Below, one piece after another: positions 62,201-64,000 of a stretch of 64,000 bases of DNA. The notes below the pieces were generated by a model. It was not told the origin of the DNA. It did no database searches and worked only from the letters and a program-made list of their open reading frames with translations. Origin of the DNA: Agelas oroides. Its lineage: Eukaryota > Porifera > Demospongiae > Agelasida > Agelasidae. The stretch lies in contig OX422200.1 in the NCBI GenBank assembly GCA_949130485.1, positions 3,456,274 to 3,520,273 of the forward strand. The letters run 5' to 3'. The translations under genes and the position numbers were made by a program. The first letter of the stretch is position 1, and each line of letters opens with the position of its first letter.

Positions 62201-62381
62201 GTTCAGGGCTCATGATCAGATCAGTGTTGGATCTTCTTATGTCATCCCTTTACATGTATCGTTCATGTGGTTTCATTTCCTTAGACAACGATGAACAGTC
62301 TGCGGAGAGTACCTATCTCCCCATCATTGGTAGTGGACCTGCAACAGATGGAGGTGTGACTTCTCCCCTAGAACGTACCAG
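43848..62381 (+). CDS. SAM-PH domain phosphotyrosine-type adaptor (3' end beyond window)
   Basis: Nine exons in phase: 43848-44352, 47241-47340, 48507-48627, 52623-52672, 53255-53428, 56954-57025, 58401-58486, 60129-60197 and 62285-62381, about 425 residues so far. The last donor (CCAG/GTAAGT, phase 2) shows the gene continues outside. A SAM domain (about 9-78) holds NWDVDDVSRWLGQIHLSSL and IGITGLDIPQI. A PH domain (about 152-258) holds YSGWIRKQGGGYKNWKRRYL, CLYYFANE, FKWTLKL and CWKQAIEEEI. Then come an Asp-rich stretch and three candidate phosphotyrosine sites: NIYDEPE (Tyr306), RIYDQPE (Tyr326) and STYLPII (Tyr403), with a proline-rich GKGPPPTVP between. The layout recalls SH3BP2, BLNK and SLP-76 adaptors, which end in an SH2 domain; such a domain would lie past 64000 if present. 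I chose the ATG in GTACATGGCT because frames upstream lack one. A membrane-linked signalling scaffold is the likely role. Confidence 0.75.
45713..45778. repeat. Short foldback, GTTACCTAGGCAACA ends
   Basis: GTTACCTAGGCAACA is matched about 35 bases later by TGTTGCCTAGGTAAC. It is a 66-bp hairpin in intron 1 of the adaptor gene. Both arms happen to fit the X-box consensus. Confidence 0.6.
47458..47718. mobile_element. 261-bp MITE, copy B, with 6-bp target duplication
   Basis: Same length and ends as the copy at 35318-35578 but in opposite orientation (the interior reads as its reverse complement). The flanks are perfect GTACTA at 47452-47457 and 47719-47724. It lies in intron 2 of the adaptor gene, about 120 bases after exon 2. 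Confidence 0.9.
47757..47840 (+). repeat. Triplicated 33-bp unit
   Basis: AACAATGAACCACATTGTGA followed by AGTATTAGCATGA occurs two and a half to three times in tandem directly after the 261-bp element. No coding role. Confidence 0.75.
47903..48073 (+). repeat. (CTCCTCC)n 7-bp microsatellite
   Basis: About 24 copies of a seven-base CTCCCTC unit, almost perfect, giving long pure-pyrimidine sequence on one strand. Such tracts can form triplex DNA. In intron 2 of the adaptor gene. Confidence 0.95.
48287..48506 (+). repeat. (CA)n tract ending at the adaptor exon 3 acceptor
   Basis: A CA array with a few CG and CC interruptions that runs directly into CACCAG, the acceptor of exon 3 (48507). No separate pyrimidine tract is present between repeat and splice site. 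Confidence 0.9.
49121..49187. mobile_element. Foldback element, TAGTCTCACAAGCCAGAC ends
   Basis: TAGTCTCACAAGCCAGACC faces GGTCTGGTTTGCTAGACTA across a short loop. Imperfect flanking similarity (GTGGCT on both sides) may be a degraded duplication. In intron 3 of the adaptor gene. Confidence 0.6.
50005..50568. mobile_element. 564-bp Mutator-like non-autonomous element with long inverted ends and perfect 9-bp duplication
   Basis: Flanks are perfect CCTCAACTC at 49996-50004 and 50569-50577. The ends begin TAGCCTCG and form inverted repeats of about 90 bases, including GGCTCTCTCCTCAAAAACGG, AGGAGAGAGCCTGGTAACAT and TGTCGACTTCCGG. Each arm can itself fold into a small hairpin. The 390-bp interior encodes no recognisable transposase. 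The element shows what a less reduced member of the TAGCCTCG family looks like. In intron 3 of the adaptor gene. Confidence 0.85.
50975..51074. mobile_element. Foldback element, TAGTCTCGCAAGC ends
   Basis: TAGTCTCGCAAGCGAGACCC faces GCTTGCGAGACTA, with CAACCAACGCCAG and CTGGTGTTGGTTG forming the inner part of the arms. The flanks ACAAGCAAG and ACAAGTAAA agree at seven of nine positions when the left end is shifted by one base. Confidence 0.6.
51151..51240. mobile_element. 90-bp foldback element, perfect 9-bp duplication
   Basis: TAGCCTCGTTCCCAGGCCTT to AAGGCCTGGGAACGAGGCTA is a near-perfect hairpin with arms of about 38 bases (through CCACCGTCCAGTTTTTGAT). The flanks are perfect GCTTTTATG at 51142-51150 and 51241-51249. 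This is the best preserved hairpin of the family in the window. Confidence 0.9.
51546..52085 (+). repeat. 45-bp minisatellite, twelve units
   Basis: Twelve units of exactly 45 bases, containing CACCGTCTTGCTCAGCTGGC and CTGCTGYGCGGTACTTGC, with only a few point differences. Because 45 is divisible by three and the unit lacks stops in most frames, several frames on both strands stay open for about 180 to 270 codons. It lies deep in intron 3 of the adaptor gene, so translation is unlikely. Confidence 0.95.
52790..53168 (-). mobile_element. tRNA-derived SINE or tRNA pseudogene with tail
   Basis: On the minus strand, 53168 to about 53093 reads like a tRNA. It has a GTGACTG/CAGTTAC acceptor stem, an A-box-like TGGCCAAGTGG, an anticodon region CTGTCAA and a perfect B box GGTTCAAGTCC. 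The T stem does not pair, so it is not a functional tRNA. A poly-A-like run (about 53071-53082) and about 300 bases of unique-looking, GC-rich body follow. This is the structure of a tRNA-headed SINE. No second copy was found here. It lies in intron 4 of the adaptor gene. Confidence 0.5.
53173..53254 (+). repeat. (CA)n tract before adaptor exon 5
   Basis: A pure CA run at about 53178-53209 is followed by CCTCCCTCAACTCCCACCTC and CACACACCACAG, the acceptor of exon 5 (53255). Here a pyrimidine-rich stretch does lie between repeat and splice site. Confidence 0.8.
53522..54388. mobile_element. CCGTATTG-family element, copy 1, split by a nested element
   Basis: Left end CCGTATTGCCCTAAGG and the following GTGCTTGCAGCTCAAGCA match the left end at 61512. 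After the insertion at 53575-54021 the same family resumes: TTGCACAGAGGAAGCACTTG and AATGGTTCAGC, then GAGCCTGAAGTATGTCAGAA, ending near AGGGACAATACAG. The ends are degraded and no TA duplication can be confirmed. In intron 5 of the adaptor gene. Confidence 0.6.
53575..54021. mobile_element. 447-bp element with TA duplication, inserted in another element
   Basis: The ends CCGTAATCTCCGAAAATA and TATTTTCAGGAGAATACTG are inverted repeats flanked by TA at 53573-53574 and 54022-54023. The interior has a tandem duplication of about 50 bases (TACATAAACAAGGCTAGACT twice, from 53835) and GGTGGGCGTATTTTCG-type inverted pieces. It interrupts the element 53522-54388. Confidence 0.65.
54690..55275. mobile_element. 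586-bp foldback with 120-bp arms
   Basis: The arm 54690-54818 recurs in reverse complement at 55156-55275. It includes AAAAAGATGTAGGGATGGCA, AAGGTAGGGATAATGCATGA and AGCCCCATCCCTACATCTTT. Each arm also has its own short inverted ends (AAAGATGTAGGGATGG), so two copies of a 106-bp MITE in opposite orientation is an alternative reading. TAGCCTCG-type foldbacks at about 54899-54952 and 55066-55120 lie in the loop. Confidence 0.75.
56493..56606. mobile_element. Foldback element, ATAATGCATGGTAGCCTG ends
   Basis: ATAATGCATGGTAGCCTG faces CAGGCTACCATGCATTAT, and inside, GGATTTATGGTCAATAACC faces GGTTATTGTAAACCATAAAT. A stretch to its left (GATTTCTACCTGGGACTGCC) recurs near 58260, so the repeat family is larger than the hairpin. 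In intron 5 of the adaptor gene. Confidence 0.6.
57776..57825. mobile_element. Half-degraded TAGC foldback element
   Basis: TAGCATCGTTCCCAGGCTCTC faces GGGAGAGCCTGG, but the outer right end is missing. It is in intron 6 of the adaptor gene. Confidence 0.5.
58533..58805 (+). repeat. 17-bp tandem repeat, about sixteen units
   Basis: Units of GATTGATTGTGTGGGCC type with GGCT, AGCC and GGCC variants, broken once by GGGCTTTATGTGG near 58638. It lies in intron 7 of the adaptor gene, shortly after exon 7. Confidence 0.9.
60020..60128 (+). repeat. (CCCT)n tract before adaptor exon 8
   Basis: A tetranucleotide CCCT array followed by two CCCTTTCCTCT units runs straight into TTCAG, the acceptor of exon 8 (60129). 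It doubles as an unusually long polypyrimidine tract. Confidence 0.9.
61512..62067. mobile_element. CCGTATTG-family element, copy 2, with TA duplication
   Basis: The left end CCATATTGTCCCAGGCAAGC and the right end GCTTGCCCGGGACAATACGG are inverted repeats flanked by TA (61510-61511 and 62068-62069). The interior shares GCACAGAGGTGCTTGAATGG and GCCTGAAGCACATCAGAATG with the copy at 53522-54388. A TAGCCTCGTTT foldback (about 61751-61841) lies inside it. No coding region. In intron 8 of the adaptor gene. Confidence 0.7.
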
Positions 62382-64000
62382 GTAAGTATGTGCGCTATTT
62401 TGTATATGAATTCAGATGTCCTACTTTTCTTACTGTCTGTATTTACACATGCAATTATAATTAACAACATAAGAAATTGGGTGGAACCAATCAAGCTACC
62501 ATACATTTGCTCTGCCATATACATGTAGACAGTAGACTGTATCAATGTTATGTCCCACTACCCCCATGTACGGGCAAACAAGGGGCATTATGAGGGGAGG
62601 GTTGATTGAAATAGGCTGTCCCTCTAGTCAGGAATTTGATTACCTCTGAAGACATCTCAAATATGGCAATGTTCTCTCTGTATACCACAATCTCCGGTAA
62701 TCTCCCACCTTCTGCGAGTGGATTTGATTATAGCTAGGGGACGCCTGTATATTGAATAATTGATGTTTTAATTAGTCAAATCCCCACCTTGCCCCACCAT
62801 AGCCCATACTAGGGGTGTAGGCGTAATGTTGATAAATGCATTATAGAATGCTGTGTCTGTTTCCCATACCTTGCCACTCATACCATTAAATGATCTTGGA
62901 ATGAAAATGGAATGTAAAGTAAGTTTTATTTGGTGCCTACTGTAGCCTTGAAATAATGTACCGTCTGCTGTTGGGAAAACTGATCCACTTGAAAAGACAC
63001 AATGTTTAGGTTTCCTTTCTCCTCTTTCAAGCACAGTGCAACTATAAATTGATGTGAGGTAACCCTAGGCCTGGGCATCACAATGTAGCCTCAAATCCAG
63101 GCTTTCTGTTCTAGATTGTGTCCTGTAGCTTTAGAGAAAATTTACTCCAAAGGAACAGGACAAAGTTTGTAATGGAAAGGTTTTCTGATACTGCATAGCT
63201 CATGGAATCATTTGTGCTTGTAGATCCCTGTACCAAATTTTGGCTTGACCAAAAAGTTCCAGAAATAGTTGGCTTGACCAAAAAGTTCCAGAAATAGTTA
63301 TCCAACCTACTTGGTAACTCCTGACCTAGTTAACTGAGTAATAAGCTTATAGACACTCCATGTGTCTTAACATTGTGAGCCAAGAATCCTGTTACCATGG
63401 TGATGGCTACCACAGCAACCATAGAGTTCTATGGTGGTAGCTAGGCAACTCTTTGATCCCAAGGGTGTCTGTTTCACTGTATTATGAGTGTTAGATTACA
63501 TGTGCATTATGAGTTCTGTATGTGTACTAGCTAGTCTGGTAATCAGCACTAGCCTGGTAACCAGCATGGAGGAAGAGCACCTGGTACACACCCCCTGATG
63601 CGCTTCCAGTTAAGTTAATGGCGTGGCTCATATTTATGACATCATAATTTGGGGGGGTGTGTGCTGTCATGAAGCTCAAGTACTAGTTGCAGTAAGCTTT
63701 CTTGGCAGATCCTCTGTGTTGTATAGCCACCTAGTCTCACAAGCTAGACTGAACCAACCTCAGTGCAATCGCTGGTTCTGGCTTGCAAGACTAGACAGTC
63801 ACCACAGAGTAGCTTTGTACAATAGCTTATCAAATCTCGTATGTTCAACTTTAGAGACACCAGTCATGGACCTTATTGAGTTTGAATATAGTCAGCAGCT
63901 TTGTTGCAACTTGTTTAGCCTCAAGAAGAGCTTATAAACCAGTCAAGGAAGTGCCCGACATCTTGGGGGAATTAAGAGCATGTACAAACAGTGTGTGCCA
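62382..64000. other. Intron of the adaptor gene to window end
   Basis: No further exon of the adaptor could be recognised. The stretch holds a tandem pair of TTGGCTTGACCAAAAAGTTC near 63238-63299 and a TAGTCTCACAAGC foldback at 63732-63793 whose flanks (ATAGCCACC and ACAGTCACC) match at seven of nine bases. The rest is AT-rich and unremarkable. Confidence 0.5.

Overview
This window is nuclear DNA from an intron-rich animal. The genes are metazoan: proteasome subunit PSMD4, mitotic kinesin-5, a GT31 galactosyltransferase, a CFAP119-like ciliary protein, CD225/dispanin membrane proteins and a SAM-PH adaptor. Short GT-AG introns, unmethylated-looking gene starts, (CA)n microsatellites and dense miniature transposons suggest a compact invertebrate genome, perhaps a sponge or another early-branching animal; the phylum is an inference and cannot be fixed from this window. 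All exon models below were made by joining reading frames by hand at visible splice sites, and the codon phases close at every junction except one, which is flagged.

Layout. 1-1.8 kb: repeat-rich intergenic DNA. 1.85-9.7 kb, + strand: two tandem four-exon CD225 genes. 9.7-11.7 kb: intergenic, with a doubtful minus-strand coding remnant. 11.7-23.4 kb, - strand: PSMD4, eleven exons, with an intronless type II membrane protein gene (12686-14224, +) nested in its last intron. 23.7-24.9 kb, +: intronless B3GALT6-like gene, head-to-head with PSMD4 across about 300 bp that holds a perfect CRE palindrome. 25.9-30.2 kb, +: CFAP119-like gene, nine exons, with an RFX X-box just inside intron 1. 30.6-43.4 kb, -: complete kinesin-5 (KIF11), 26 exons, convergent with CFAP119. 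43.8 kb to at least 62.4 kb, +: SAM-PH adaptor, nine exons seen, running off the window; it is head-to-head with KIF11 across about 415 bp.

Repeats occupy much of the introns. The most informative are foldback elements with TAGCCTCG...CGAGGCTA or TAGTCTCG...CGAGACTA ends. Several have perfect 9-bp target duplications, pointing to Mutator-like transposition of elements as short as 52 bp. There are also two 261-bp copies of a second element with 6-bp duplications, a 797-bp element with a 7-bp duplication, several TA-duplicating elements (one nested in another), a 5'-truncated LINE, a hammerhead-like Penelope remnant, a tRNA-like SINE, and minisatellites with units of 17, 20, 31, 36, 45 and 56 bp. 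No single operon-like system joins the genes; the architecture is two divergent promoter pairs, one convergent pair, one tandem duplication and one nested gene.
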